A stretch of 64,000 nt of DNA from Erythroxylum novogranatense (GCA_029891385.1 CM057224.1:29343005-29407004), one strand, 5' to 3'; shown: positions 1-12,365, numbered from the stretch's first letter. Program-made: numbers and translations. The notes: a model not told the origin generated them from the letters alone.

Positions 1-1
1 G

Positions 2-1228
2 GAGGAAGCTAGTACGTTTTGTGGGTATTATTTTGAGTCGCATGTTAACACAAGAGCAAGAAAAGTTCCTCGTAATGACAATGGGGGACGAATGAGTCAT
101 GCTGATGGAAACTTGTCCATCTTTTCATATTCTGGACGAACATCTGGACGTGCGATAAGAAGAATGTTAATTGAGGAAGAAATTGAGGCTGCACATGGTT
201 ATATTGTACTGAACTGTGAAGAGATTTTGCCTTTTGTGCAGTAAGTTGCACATGAATATTTCTGTATTTACCTTTGTGTCATTTTCATCACTAAAAGTAG
301 TCATTATTTATTTAGATTATACGAGACATTGTTACGGGAGATAATGTCGGGTATGACGCAGGATGATTTAAATAAAGAAGTTGGAAAACACTTTCCTCGA
401 TGGTTTGAGAGATATGTAATTTGTCACTTACAATTCATCTTAATTATAATTTGAAGTTATATTTTCCCTTTCTCATGAAACTAAAATCTTTTCTATGCTA
501 CATTTATTTTTGTAGGCTTTAGAAAATCTATCGAGAACAAGATGATTTGTGATCTTGCAAAGGGACCTCTACGAACTGTTAAATCGTATCTGGTGTATTT
601 CATTAATGGATACAAATATCATACAGAATGTCACGGACATAACATGTCAACAATAAACAGTGGGGTTTCAATACAGGGAGAAATGATGGATTACTATGGA
701 AAAATTATTGAAATACTGGAAGTTGAATACCCTGCTTTGCCAGTCAAGCGATGTGTGATATTTAAATGTGACTTTTATGACCCGACACCAAATGTTGGAG
801 TAAAAGTGCATAGACAATACAATTTAGTTGAAATCAATCACCGAAGAAGATTGAGACAATTTGAACCTTTCGTCTTAGCTGTGCAGGCTAAACAAGTTTG
901 TTATATCCCTTTTCCAAGCTTACGACGAGATAAGATAGATTGGTTAGCGGTTTGCAAAGTTAAACCTAGAGGTGTTTACAAATCACATGGAAGAGGAGAT
1001 CATAGTCTTGAAAGTGAGGCGTTTCAGGAAGATGTGACTGTTATCAACGCATCTGTTACGTATGAAGATAATGAAACTTTGAAAGATCCATCAAACGAAT
1101 TTGTCGATATTCATCTGGAGAGGATGACGAGGGTCTGAGATTTGACGAGGAGCCGAAATTTGATTCTTATTCTTCTGAAGAAGAAGAAGATTGTAATTTA
1201 CCATTAAGTTTTGATAGCGAATGACTTA
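2..1228 (+). pseudogene. TNP2-like CACTA transposase, C-terminal exons (partial)
   Basis: Exon-like blocks lie at 2-240 (donor GTAAGT), 316-415 (donor GTAATT) and 516-1138 or slightly further. They encode the C-terminal part of a CACTA transposase: a conserved segment ending before a YIVLNCEEILPFV-like stretch, then VKSYLVYFINGYKYHT, then a DUF4216-like block with VKRCVIFKCDFYD, VEINHRRRL, EPFVLAVQAKQVCYIPFP and WLAVCKVKPRG. The catalytic N-terminal part lies outside the window. Exons 2 and 3 do not join in phase with the obvious GT-AG sites. After GTC (1135) the ORF hits TGA, while the acidic C-terminus typical of the family (DEGLRFDEEPKFDS..., serine/glutamate-rich) continues in another frame to 1224. 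So there are one or two frameshifts. Confidence 0.8.
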
Positions 1229-2311
1229 TGTTTGTAATTGCATATTTTAACTTAAATTTTAACATTATTTTCATTTAATTATATTATGTTAGGTATTTCA
1301 TTGAATTTCTTTGGAAAGGAATGTCGACATGGCGATTGATTCCGGACAGCAAAAATTCTTTCCGTTGGGAGGAATGTGGCAAAATTGTCCCAATCTATCG
1401 AATCAAAACTACAGAACATCTCGCTCCATCATACAGTACCAATTGTTTGCCATCTATGGTCGATCTGTTACTTGAAGGTCTTTAGTATAATCTGCACGTC
1501 GACTCTTTCCATGTTATGAACATCTAGTAATATTTTTTAAAGTTATCAAACATATTCTCATTTCATTGTCTATCTTACATGTATAAGCATCCTTTAAACT
1601 CGAAGAGGACATGTATGCCGATAAAGGTGACAGCAATGTCACGACAGCTTATAACAGAATAGGAAGATCGGGTATTGTCAACTCCTCTACTATTCCGCAA
1701 ACCTCGTCGGCAAAATCACGTATGCATTAATATATCGTTTTCGTTACTTATATGGTTTGTTAATATCACAGTTTCAACATTTCTTAACTGATTATGTTTT
1801 AGGTAGATTTGTTCCTAGTAGTAGTTCATCCGGAGAATTAGTCTTCCATTCTAAGACTGGGAACTCATTCACTGTTTCCTCAACAAGTATAGCTATAGCT
1901 TCAAAACTATTGCAAGAATGTGATCAATAACATACAGCAGGTGGACGAAGTTTCACTGTTTCCATTGGTGCGTTTGAAAAAGCGAGAGCCCTTCTCGAGA
2001 ACCCAGACATTGGAGACTCTTTTACCTTTACCGACTCCCATGTTATATGGAATCAAACAAAATGATTATATCAATGTGCTTTTGTACTGCCAGACATTAT
2101 TACACTAAGCTTTCACGTTGAGTTATTGTTGCATCTGTAAGACTTCGTTAAACAGTGCATATTTATATTATTGGTTCATTTATTGTTGGTAACAATATGT
2201 TAACCTTCATGTATTGCCATAGTTTATGCTCTATTTGTTTTGTAAAATATTGCTTTCATATATGATAATTGTATATGTAGAGAATTGGGTAAAATTGAAT
2301 TTCAGGAAAAG
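1229..2311 (+). other. CACTA internal spacer
   Basis: Mostly AT-rich sequence between the two transposon genes. Short open stretches (for example 1605-1700 and 1805-1905) are bounded by splice-like AG/GT sites and could be old exons, but I recognise no product. Nothing else stands out. Confidence 0.4.
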
Positions 2312-4244
2312 AATGGAACCGAAGAGACAATGTGAGGTCATGCGACCGAGGTTTCGATCCATGTTCAGAGGAACTTACAGTGAAGGTGGTTCGTCACAAT
2401 CAGCCGCTCCTACTGACTCACCTCCTCCACCTCTTGTGCCGGGAGTTGCAGCTGAGGCAACGCCGACTGCTTCTCAGCCTACACCATCCCCTTCCCCAAC
2501 GCATATATCGTCCAACACCAACGTACCGAATGCAGGAGACGCCCGTCAACCTGGCGCTGAGGGACCTGATGGAATAAAATTTGTTTCTATTGTCAATGAC
2601 CAGTAAGTAAAATCAAAGCACTTCACAATTTGCTTATTATCAACTTTTACTTTTACCAAATTTTACATAGGATAACATAATTTGGCATGTTAGGTTGTTT
2701 CCATCTGGACCAATTTCAAGAAATATGACTTCCTCGTTTAAACAAATAATTGAACCAGAGGGTTATGTGTGGAAGAATTTATCTGACACCACAAAACAAT
2801 TATACTTTTAGGAGTTTAAGGTACAAATTATAGTTATTTTCTTGTTACATTGCTTTATATTCATAATGTTCATACAACATTTCAACATTTTGTTATTCTT
2901 ACTCATCTTATTTCAGAAAGAATTTTACTGGGATTCTTGTTTTGACACCAGCATGTATAAACAATGGGAAAAGAAAGCTCGCATACGTTATCTCGACTTA
3001 ATTAATTAAATACACAAGGTTGGTGCACGACCACGTTATATTTCGAACGAAATTTGGACTCGTTGGACTGAATATTGGACATCACTTGCGGCAATTTCCA
3101 TATCAGAGCGTAATTCGGCCAACAGACTTGGAGGGTCGGGGGGTGCCAGTCTTACAGTGCATACGGGAGGATCAATTACCCACTACGAGCATGCACATAG
3201 ACTAGTAAGTATCTACTTTCTCACAACAATTTTACATATATTTTGCTTCGCTTGATTGAACATAGTGATTATGATATAAATGTCTGGTGCCATATATGGC
3301 TGTGTGAAGTTGTTTTCTTTGTTGAACAGGGGGCAAATATCATATATATAGAGGAAACTCTAGCAAAAAAAAATTAAATTCTAGTTAACATCTGAAAATT
3401 TAAGTTATACGTGTAGGAAAAGTCATTGGGCACGAAGCCTACACCTATCCAGATTTTTTTGCACACCCACACGAAGAAACATGATGGTGTGACCTTCATC
3501 AACACTCGATGTAGAGAAGTTAATATAAGTGAAATTAACATATTTTAATAATTTCTTAACAATTATACCTTAATTACTAATGTAAAGATTGCTTCCTTAT
3601 AGGACCAAATACAAGAAAATATTCAGCGACAATCTCAGGAGGAACAACCTATGGACGAGACTCAGACATATCTTGATGTCGTTGGTGGTTGGGACCGATG
3701 TTGAAGAATATTTGGCCTGGGCTCATATGCAAACACCTGTTATTCGCGCTCTTCCCTTTCTAGTACAGCAGCATCTGCTCGGCCATCGCAAACTCATGAC
3801 ATCTCAGAGCTACAGGCCATAGTGGACACATTGAGGGAGCAGCTACTTAATCAAAGTCAACAACTACTTAATCAAAGTGAGCAACTAGTTACTCAACGTC
3901 AGGAGCATCTAGAGGAGATAGCTAAGATGAGAGACGAGATTAGTCTGCAGATGAGAGAACAGTTGAGAGCAGAGATGACTCAGCAGTTGAGGGAGGATAT
4001 GAGGACGGAGCTGGAGCAGGTTTCAAAGATCAGGGAGTCGATAGAGCAGATGGAGCAGGTAGCTAAAATGAGAGAGGAGATGGAGCGGCTTACAAAGATG
4101 AGAGCGGAGGTGGAGCAGATGACCAAGGAGAGACAACACATGGAGCAGATGGCTCAGCTTAGGCAGGAGATGGAAATGTTAAAGAGGGGGGGGGGAACAG
4201 TTCAGAGCATCCATGATAACCACGCCATTAACATAACATTGTAA
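2312..4244 (+). pseudogene. Second CACTA gene (plant transposase PTTA/En/Spm, TNP1-like)
   Basis: Exons can be followed at about 2312-2602 (start MEPKRQCEVMRPRF, then a serine/proline-rich linker), 2694-2819, 2917-3206, 3416-3527 and 3603-4244. The conserved core reads EPEGYVWKNLSDTTKQLY, KKEFYWDSCFD, WEKKARIRYLDL, VGARPRYISNEIWTRWTEYW, then GTKPTPIQIFLHTHTKK and RIFGLGS. This is the plant transposase PTTA/En/Spm family. The last exon ends in a roughly 140-residue glutamine/glutamate coiled coil with MEQ/MRE heptad-like repeats. Three in-frame stops break it: TAG at 2809-2811, TAA at about 3007-3009 and TGA at about 3700-3702. Family role: DNA-binding accessory protein of CACTA elements. No functional copy is expected from this locus. 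Confidence 0.8.
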
Positions 4245-4771
4245 TTTGTTTTCAATTAAAAAACATAAGGTTTGTTCTTTCTTCTTTTTTAATTATTAAA
4301 TTAAATTCTTGATATGTTTTATTATTTATTAATTTTCTCATAAACCAAACTATATATACAAATTAATATATTATGAAAAAATAATATAACGTAACACAAA
4401 TAAATAAATTATATATATAATATAACATTGTTATAAAAATCAAATAAAAAAAATTATTATCAGTTATTACCGACGAAAATTTGTCCGTCGGAAAAAACGA
4501 TATATACCGACGAAAAAATAAACCGTCAAAAAAAGTGGTTGAACATACCTTCGCCTCACCGACCGACCAAATGACAGTAGCTAAATTTCTCAGACAGAAT
4601 ATTACTTGCCCATTCCATCGTTATTTTTATACCGACAACATATTCCCATCGTAAAGTCCATCGCAAAATTGCGACGGAATATTTCGGACTGTATTTTTAC
4701 CTGCGGGAAGTTCACCGACCGATTTTCCGGGATGGTTATTTCCGTCGGTGAAATGTTGATTCCTTGTAGTG
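4245..4771 (+). repeat. CACTA 3' subterminal repeats and terminal inverted repeat end
   Basis: From about 4465 the sequence is dense in ACCGACGAAAA and its complement TCCGTCGG (near 4470, 4485, 4507, 4555, 4630, 4720 and 4741). These are the arrayed binding sites typical of CACTA subterminal regions. The terminus TTCCTTGTAGTG ends at 4771. The part before it (4245-4460) is plain AT-rich 3' flank of the second gene. Confidence 0.8.
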
Positions 4772-7382
4772 AAAGAAGGGAGGTCATCTAGGTCTCGATT
4801 TTTCTTAGTCTTCTAGAGAGATTTTGGGGTTGTGCAAGAAGGGATAAAGGTAGAGGAAGACAAGAGCTTTCTTTTGAACTAAACATCTCTTTGTTTGGTG
4901 AAGATTTAAGGTAAGAGTATTTTTAATGCTTCGAATTTTTAAAAGGATTTTGATTCATGAAGCTTAGGAAATGCATAGGTTTAGGTATTCTAGGATCAAT
5001 TTCATACATAAGTTTTTTGGGTTTTCCAATTGGAGTTCATTTTTTATTGGAGATTTTTGCTAATGCTAAGGGAGGCAAGAGGGGAAAGAAGAGCAAGATG
5101 AGAGACATCCTTGAGCAAGTTTTCAAGCAAGAAGACCAAGGTGGGTTACATTTTTATAATTGAATAATAAGCCATTAATGTTTCTTTCAAAAAAGAGAAA
5201 TAAATGTTTTCAACCACTTTTAAAATGTGCATTCATTGTTTTCTAAATGCTTTGAGAAGGTGATATATGTGTGTGGATGAAGTTTTTCGATGAATTATGA
5301 AACAAAAATAGAAATGTTTTCAAAAGGATATCAAGTTTATGAAGTTATATTTCAAAAATGTGCTATTTGGGCAATAAGTTTCCAAGATGTGAGATGCATG
5401 ATTATGTGGGTTTGTGGTGATCCCTTAAGTATGTCAAGTGCACTTTGATCAAAGGCTTCTCCCGCTTGCCCGCTAGTGACATGGAACTCCTTCATGGACT
5501 CCCCTAAGTTCACGACTACACAAGACCCTTATGGGAATTATGTAGTACGTTCTGTTTTAGATCCACCCAAACCATTATGATGTGCTTATGTGTTTACATG
5601 TTTTGACAAGTTTGATGATTGTTTGACTTATACAAGTTGAAAATTTTATGTTGTATGGATTTTCATGAAAATTTGTTATGATCATGAGGGTTTTCAAGGG
5701 TTTTTTTGCTTGTTACCGATTATAAAACTATTACCCACAAGCTTTAAGCTCACCCCCATTCGTCCCCATCTACAGGCGATGAACAAGATATCGAGTGATA
5801 GAGTCGAGAGTCAAGGCATCACTCCAATTTGCATATTTTTATTCTTTTGAAGTTAGATATTGTAAAATAAGGCTTTAGCACATTTTGAGAAATTATTGTT
5901 TTTGTAAAGTTGGCATTTTTGGATTATGATGTAAGGTGGCTCGAAATGCCCACTAAAGTGTTGTAAAAACTTTATTCAATTGATGTTAAAATCTGATTGG
6001 TGCATGGATGATGTGAGTTAAAATTTGGATATACTTGAAGAAGTAACAACTTGAGTTGATAATGTTGGAATATAAATCATTGATGTATATATATGTATGC
6101 ATAAGTGAGATGCTATGGAAATGAATATAGGAATTATAACTGATCGGATGTAGTTGATGGGGATCAGACAAATGATTTGAGATTTGAGAGTTTAATGAAA
6201 TCATTTTGGTAGCTGAATGGTTATGTTCAGAACATTTTAAGTTTGCATTTTGCATAATGCAAAATTTCAAGTCTTCCATAAGGGAAAAATTCATGTTTTA
6301 ACTTTAGGGCAAAATCTAGATTGATCTAGGATGAATTTGATAAGTTGTCTTCATGGAAGTTGTAACTTGTCTTTCTAGCTTTCCAACGCTATAAAGTATG
6401 GAATTTTTAGATATCAGAGTTAAAAGTTATGGTCCTTATAAGTGGAAATATTCAAGAGTATAGGACATATCGTCTGGTGATAATGTATCGTTTGGTGATG
6501 ACGTATCGTCTGGTGATGACGTGTCATCTGGTGAGGACATATCGTCTGATAAGGACGTATCGTCTGGTCAGACGCTTCGCCTGGTGAGGACGTATCAATT
6601 GGTAGGATGTTTTCTATGGTGAGGACGCTTCATCTGGTGATGATGTATCGTCTAGTGACGTCATATCGTCTGGTGCACTGTTCATCTGATCCTATCATTT
6701 GATCACATTTTTTACCCTGTAGACGATAAAATTTCACTTCAAAGTCTACAAGAAAGTTGTAGATCTAGAAGTTTTCTTTCAAGCTGTCTAATAAAGATCC
6801 CAATTCGAGGTTTGTAGAGAAAGTTATACTAATTCTCCCAAGAGAGGTACAATATGATTGAGGACATAAACATACTTGATTCTTTTGGCCATAACTTCAT
6901 CACTCGACTTCCAAATGAAGTGATTCTTGAAGGAATAGACTCCTAATACATTTTTCTACCTATCCTTAAAAAAAATTGGTAGCTTTTGATGTAGTTTTGA
7001 AAAATATTGATGGAAAGAAAATGAGGCATTGGTTGGAGGAGCATAACTAGGTTATGAACGTACTTGGATTTTTAAGCATATCTTGAGCTATAGAGCTCCA
7101 AATGAGGTGGTTCTTATTTCAAAATAAACAAGAGGCAGAGAGCAACAATTGTTTTGAAGAAGTCAAATTGTGATTTGGTGTTTAACTAGTGTGCGCACCT
7201 CACCCTTATGGGATGATGGCCAATGAGGAGTCATTGAAATAACCCCACAAGGAAGCCCGCTCACGCTTTATGACTTCGGATTGTTGAGCTCTGGAAACTA
7301 CAAGGTATTAGACTCACGTCTCAAGAATCCGATGTTGGGCTTCGGAAGTAGGGTCCAACTGGAGTCCAACATCCATCGTATA
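4772..7382 (+). mobile_element. Long-LTR retroelement remnant (copy A)
   Basis: No coding capacity. It is collinear in blocks with the complete LTR at 29939-34478: 5340-5600 matches 32800-33010 (both contain ATTTGGGCA, then a GCCCGC(T/A)AGTG block and ACGACTACACAAG); 5720-5850 matches 33300-33420; 5930-5980 matches 33445-33490; and 6290-6430 matches 30280-30400 (TTTCCAACG, ATCAGAGTTAA). The block order is circularly permuted relative to the complete LTR, as if the end of one LTR copy abuts the start of another with internal deletion. It runs to about 7382, where GGGTCCAAC resembles the LTR terminus. The CACTA element inserted into it. Confidence 0.6.
6463..6690 (+). repeat. Degenerate GACGTATCGTCTGGTGAT minisatellite
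   Basis: About twelve imperfect copies of an 18-bp word (GACGTATCGTCTGGTGAT and variants, with some 15-bp copies) in tandem. It occupies the same position, shortly after the TTTCCAACG...ATCAGAGTTAA block, where the sister LTR at 29939-34478 has a different array of TCCGTTAAACGGA words. Confidence 0.75.
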
Positions 7383-8084
7383 AAACATGTAATTTCGCAA
7401 TTTTAATGCATAAACTTTTCAATTATTAAGAGGAGTTAAACTTTTGATTTTTAAAGAAGAATTTATTGATCTTTGAAATAAAATTATGGAAACTTTTTTA
7501 AATTGAGTAAAGTCAATTTTGTATTAAAATGAGATATTTTGATTTTTAAAAACTTTAAAATATTTTTAGACAATGATTATTGTTATGGTTTCGGTAGCAT
7601 AAAGGTTTTGATAGGCTAGCCAGACAAAGTTTCAAAAATATTATATAATAATTGGATTACAATTAGTTAGACATTCAACTAATTGGTGGGCCAATTGGTG
7701 AACCAATGTTTAGCCAACCATTATGATTAATTAATTGATGGTTTCTTTCAAAGTTATCTAGAGGATCAATTATATTAGATTTGCTTAGTCAATATTCTAA
7801 CAAATAGGTTTCTAACTAGTTGAAGATCAATTTTATTATTCTGCTTCCACCTAGTTGATACTCTAACTAATATGTTTCTAACTAGTTAATCTTGCCTAAA
7901 TATAATGATTAGTTTGTATCTTTAACAATTATTTGAAGCCTTATAAGCTATAAATTCTTGAGTTTTTAGTTGTTGAATAATTTTATGATGTTTGTTGTTA
8001 CAAAACACAATTGAGAGATATTCCTAAACATTCCAAGCAAATATACATTCTTTTTCAATTGATTGTGAGTCTTGTGTTTATTTT
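7383..8084. other. AT-rich intergenic DNA
   Basis: No gene, RNA or recognisable element. There are dispersed copies of TTTCTAACTAGTT and AACTAATTGG words between 7660 and 7890. Confidence 0.5.
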
Positions 8085-8528
8085 AAAGATGACAATAAGT
8101 TGGACCAAACTTAAGCCTTATTTAAAAAATTTCTCGATCAGATTTTAAATAGCTTAAAGCCTAATAGAGCTTAAAGCATTCAACTTAAACCCAAGCTTAG
8201 TCGAGTTTCAATAAGCCTAGAAATAACTATCCATCAACATATAAAATGTCTTTCATTTTGCTACACATATAAAAATAAGGTTGTTTTGCATATGAAAGAA
8301 GTTAGGCTTTATGGTTGTTTTGCATATGAAAGAAGTTAGGCTTTGTATTGAGTTTAGACTCAACCAAAGCTCAAGAAAAGAGCTAAGCTCAATCCAGCTT
8401 AGAACCTGAAAAGGGCTTACACTTGCTCAAAGCCTAAATTTTGTTTTTGCAAAAAATTCTATAATTGATCCAAAGTATGGTTATCTCAAGCCAAATTAGA
8501 TTGGGGTTTAGATCTTTTTGTCATCTTT
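8085..8528. mobile_element. MITE candidate, 444 bp
   Basis: The sequence begins AAAGATGACAATAAG and ends CTTTTTGTCATCTTT, giving terminal inverted repeats of about 15 bp with one mismatch. The interior has no ORF and is rich in AAGCTTAAGCC/AAGCCTAAT words. An internal 35-bp segment (8279-8348, GGTTGTTTTGCATATGAAAG...) is directly duplicated. No clear target duplication was found, so the superfamily is open. Confidence 0.6.
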
Positions 8529-8952
8529 AACTTGTTTAATTTAAAAAGGTTTATAATTATTTTTCACCTTAAGAAAGATTTTAAAAGAGTTCCTATTTAC
8601 TTAAAATAAATAAAGAAACTAGTATGAAAGTTTCTCTTCACCTAATTGAAAGAAAAGTTTAATAGAATCTCAATTGAGTCTTAAGAAATGAATTTATTTA
8701 TCAAATCACTGTAAAATTAATTTTAATATCTCTTATTTACTCAGTTATTTTAATAAATTTGAGTTTTGAGTCAAATATAAATACAAGTGCATCTCTTCTT
8801 GATAAAGTTGGAAATTGATAATGTCAAAATGAAATAATTTGTTCTGAGATGCACTATAACTCAAAACACAATTTTAGAAGCATAATTACTTGATATGGGA
8901 AAAAAGTAAAGTCAAAAATATTTTTTAATGTATGAAATAAGTATATTTGAAG

Positions 8953-9004
<52 letters not shown>
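8529..9004. repeat. AT-rich spacer ending in a (TA)n microsatellite
   Basis: 8529-8954 holds nothing recognisable. 8955-9004 is an almost perfect TA dinucleotide run of about 25 units, directly abutting the left arm of the fold-back structure. Confidence 0.8.
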
Positions 9005-9005
<1 letters not shown>

Positions 9006-9539
9006 CGATGAAAGTAGGAAAATATATATAATAAAGTCTTTTTTCATTTCTTATTCATTTTAATGAAAGTTAAAGACGTACATTTCTCGGTCCATTGATT
9101 TTGGAATTATTGATGGACAACAGTCTTCTAAAAATAGATTAACTTACAATATGTCTATATCCATATATATTTAACAAAAGGTACTTTGTAAGTAGAGAAT
9201 ATCTAAAATTTGATATCCCATCTTTTATAAAATTTGAATTGAAAAGATATAAATAAATATATTTTTAAGTATCATTATGCGTGTTAATGTACAACTCTTT
9301 TTTTCAAAATAAAAAAAGACGAAATATCCTTAAAAAAATTAATTGTTGCAATAGAATCTTCTCTTTTTTCTTGAATTTTTAATTACATGATTACTCCGAT
9401 GCAATGATCCGAGTTTAAATGCAGACGCAGTCGGTCTGATCAAACCGTACCGATCTTGATCGGTACGAAATTACGGGTATAAATTCCGGCAGATCTTGGC
9501 GATCGATAATTCCGGTAATTTTCGGTTTTCCTAGGGACC

Positions 9540-10612
9540 TATTTGCAAAAACAAAAACTTTTAACCTAAAAATCTACCCAACCCCCCCTCCGGACGGCCC
9601 GACCTACTCCTCTTTTCTTCTCTCTTCTCGTCTACGCTCCATCCGTCTCCGCCGCCCTCGTCCGCCAGATCCGTGCCGTCCGTCACTCTCCCGCCACGTT
9701 GCTGCCCTCCCTGGTCTGGATCTGGACTCTGGTGGTCTTCTTGTTCGTATGTCGAGTCTTCGGCTCTTTGTTCTTCTCCCTCGCGTCGTCGCCTCGTCGG
9801 TCCTCCACGCCAACTTTAGTCGGTTCTCCCTCGCATCGTCGATCCTCCACCGTGAGCAGCAGCCTTCGCGGCCTTGTCCGTCGTCCTCCAACGTCAACCC
9901 TAGCCGACCCGACATCGACCCAGATCTGTGAAGACCGAATGTATTGTTTTATTTTTCATGGATTTTTGACATTAATTGCTTCTGTCATTGTGTTGGTACT
10001 TGGTTGTTGGATGATGGTAGATTTGTTGTTAAAAATTGGATGACGATGGATTTGTGGTTGTTGGAAATTGCTTCTGTTTTTGTGTTGGATACCGATGATG
10101 AATTGATGATGGATTTGGGTTGAAGTGTTGAACCGTTGAAGTGAAGTTGTGTAAAATGTAAATGGTGAAGGTGATTTCGGTTGAAATGTTGAATGGCATT
10201 CTTGAAGTGAACTTGACATTTTGCATTTTGGTTTTTGGCATTTTGGATTATGGAAGTTGATTTTGGATTTTGGCATTGAAGTGATCCGAATGTCCCATTG
10301 GAAAATAAATTTAGAATGGTAATTGTGATTGAATTGTTGAATTGTGGATGAATGAGATTTAATTTTAATTTGTGCAATTGAATTTGAGATTGAGTTTGAT
10401 ACTTTGATAATCAAAATCAAATTAACATTTAAACCTAATTTTAATTGTAAAATTGATAATCAAATGTGAAATAAATAATTAAATGTAAGTTTGTACAATT
10501 AATAATCAAAATCAAGTAAAATTGAAAAAAGTTAAATCATTAATTGACATATTGTTAATATTTGTTATATGGTAATTCATTTTTATATTTGGGTATTGAA
10601 TTTTGATAAATA
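9540..10612 (+). other. hAT 5' leader region
   Basis: 9580-9930 is unusually GC- and pyrimidine-rich (CTCCGCCGCC, CTCGTCCGCC) against an AT-rich background. 9931-10612 returns to AT-rich DNA with degenerate TTGAATTG/GTTGAA words that grade into the repeats that follow. ORFs here on either strand show no family resemblance. Confidence 0.45.
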
Positions 10613-10784
10613 ATTAGTTAAGTATAAATTTGGGTATTTGGGAATTGGAATTGAATTGAATTAGAATGGATTTGAATTGAATTGGAATGGAATGGAATTG
10701 AATTGGAATGTAAATTAAATTGGAATTGAATTGAATTGGAATGAAATTGAATGGAATTGGAATTAGAATTTGGATTGAAAATTG

Positions 10785-11035
10785 ATTGAATGGAAATGAA
10801 ATTATGAATGTTTTGTAATTGTTAGGATTGGAAATTGTTGTCAATGGAATGAATGGAAATGAAATTATGAATGTTTTGTAATTGTTAGGATTGGAAATTG
10901 TTGGGAATGGATTGAATGGAAATGGAATTATGAATGTTTTGTAATTGTTAGGATTGAAAATTGTTGGGAATGGATTGTTTGGAAATGGAATTATGAATGT
11001 TTTGAAATTGTTAGGATTGAGAATTGTTGGAATTG
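10785..11035 (+). repeat. 63-bp tandem repeat, 4 copies
   Basis: The unit contains GGAAATGGAATTATGAATG...TTTTG(T/A)AATTGTTAGGATTG. The ATTATGAATG landmark recurs at 10801, 10864, 10927 and 10990, exactly 63 bp apart. It lies inside the hAT 5' region, immediately before the pentanucleotide array. Confidence 0.9.
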
Positions 11036-12319
11036 AATTGAATGGAATGAAATTGAATTGAATGGATTGGATTGGATTGAATTGAATTGAATTGAATTGA
11101 GTTGAGTTGAATTGGATTGGATTGGATTGAATTGGATTGAATTGAATTGAATTGGATTGGATCAGATTGAATTGAATTGAATTGAATTTGATTGAATTGA
11201 ATTGGATTATATTGAATTGAATTGAATTGAATTTGATTTAATTGGATTGGATTGGATTGGATTGGATTGAATTGAATTGAATTGAGTTGAGTTGAATTGA
11301 ATTGAATTGGATTGGATTGAATTGAATTGATTTGATTTGATTTGAATTGAATTGAATTGGAATGGAATTGCATTGAATTGAATTGGAATTGAATGGAATG
11401 AATGGAATTGAAATTGGATTGGATTGGATTGAATTGGATTGAATTGGATTAGATTGGATTAGATTGGATTGAATTGAATTGAATTGGATTGGATTGGATT
11501 GGATTGAATTGAATTGAATTGAATTGAATTGTTTTGAATTAAATTGAATTGGATTTGAATTGAATTGAATTGGAATGGAATTGCATTGAATTGAATTGGA
11601 ATTGAATGGAATGAATGGAATTGGAATTGGATTGAATTGAATTGAATTAGATTGGATTGGACTGGACTGGATTGAATTTGATTGAATTGAATTGAATTGG
11701 ATTGGATTAAATTGAATTGAATTGGATTGGAATTGAATTGGATTGGATTGTTTTGAATTGAATTGAATTGGATTTGAATTGAATTGAATTGGAATTGAAT
11801 TGCATTGAATTGAATTGGAATTGAATGGAATGAATGGAATTGGAATTGGATTGGATTGGATTGAATTGGATTAGATTGGATTGGATTGGATTGAATTTGA
11901 TTGAATTGAATTGGATTGGATTGGATTGTTTTGAATTGAATTGAATTGTTTTGAATTGTTTTGAATTGAATTTGAATTGAATTGAATTGGAATGGAATTG
12001 CATTGAATTGAATTGGAATTGAATGGAATTGGAATTGGATTGGATTGAATTGAATTGGATTGAATTGGATTAGATTGGATTGGATTGAATTGAATTTGAT
12101 TGAATTGAATTGAATTGAATTGGATTGGATTGGATTGAATTGAATTGAATTGAATTGGAATTGAATTGAATTGGATTGAATTGAATTGAATTGAATTGGA
12201 TTGAATTGAATTGGATTGAATTGAATTGAATTGGATTGGATTGGATTGGATTGCATTTGATTGGATTGAATTGGATTGAATTGAATTGGATTGAATTGAA
12301 TTGAATTGAATTGAATTGT
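11036..12319 (+). repeat. Pentanucleotide array (GAATT/GGATT)n with about 210-bp higher-order units
   Basis: About 1.3 kb built almost solely of the 5-mers GAATT and GGATT. A landmark variant block (GGAATTGCATTGAATTG followed by GGAATTGAATGGAATG) recurs at about 11371, 11584, 11803 and 12001, spacings of 213, 219 and 198 bp, so the array has a higher-order period from duplicated blocks. Because a 5-mer without stop codons stays open in all frames, it creates spurious minus-strand ORFs of up to 265 codons rich in IQFNS. It lies between the hAT leader and the transposase start. Confidence 0.92.
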
Positions 12320-12365
12320 CTTTATGTACTGAAATTATGTGTTATTCATTTTTGTGTACAGATAA

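Larger units (their letters stand above)
1..4771 (+). mobile_element. CACTA (En/Spm-type) DNA transposon, 3' portion
   Basis: The window opens inside this element, so the 5' end is missing. Three things define it: a TNP2-like transposase end (2-1228), a second ORF of the plant transposase PTTA/En/Spm family (2312-4244), and a 3' subterminal region (about 4465-4771) packed with CCGACGAAAA / CCGTCGG motifs in both orientations. The last bases are CCTTGTAGTG, the reverse complement of the CACTACAAGG terminus that defines this superfamily, ending at 4771. The next three bases, AAA, would be one copy of the 3-bp target duplication; the partner is outside the window. It inserted into an LTR-type repeat. 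At least three in-frame stops make it non-autonomous. Confidence 0.88.

Noticed and set aside
4957..5163. 68-codon ORF with a hydrophobic N-terminus and basic patch
   Set aside because: Lies within an LTR remnant, has no counterpart kept open in the sister copy, and could arise by chance.
9604..9931. Arginine-rich ORFs in the GC-rich hAT leader (both strands)
   Set aside because: Overlapping frames on both strands in a compositionally biased stretch, no homology; more likely promoter/leader.
11011..12256. Long minus-strand ORFs (120 and 265 codons) rich in IQFNS
   Set aside because: They are translations of the GAATT/GGATT pentanucleotide array, which contains no stop codon in that strand; no codon bias or family resemblance.
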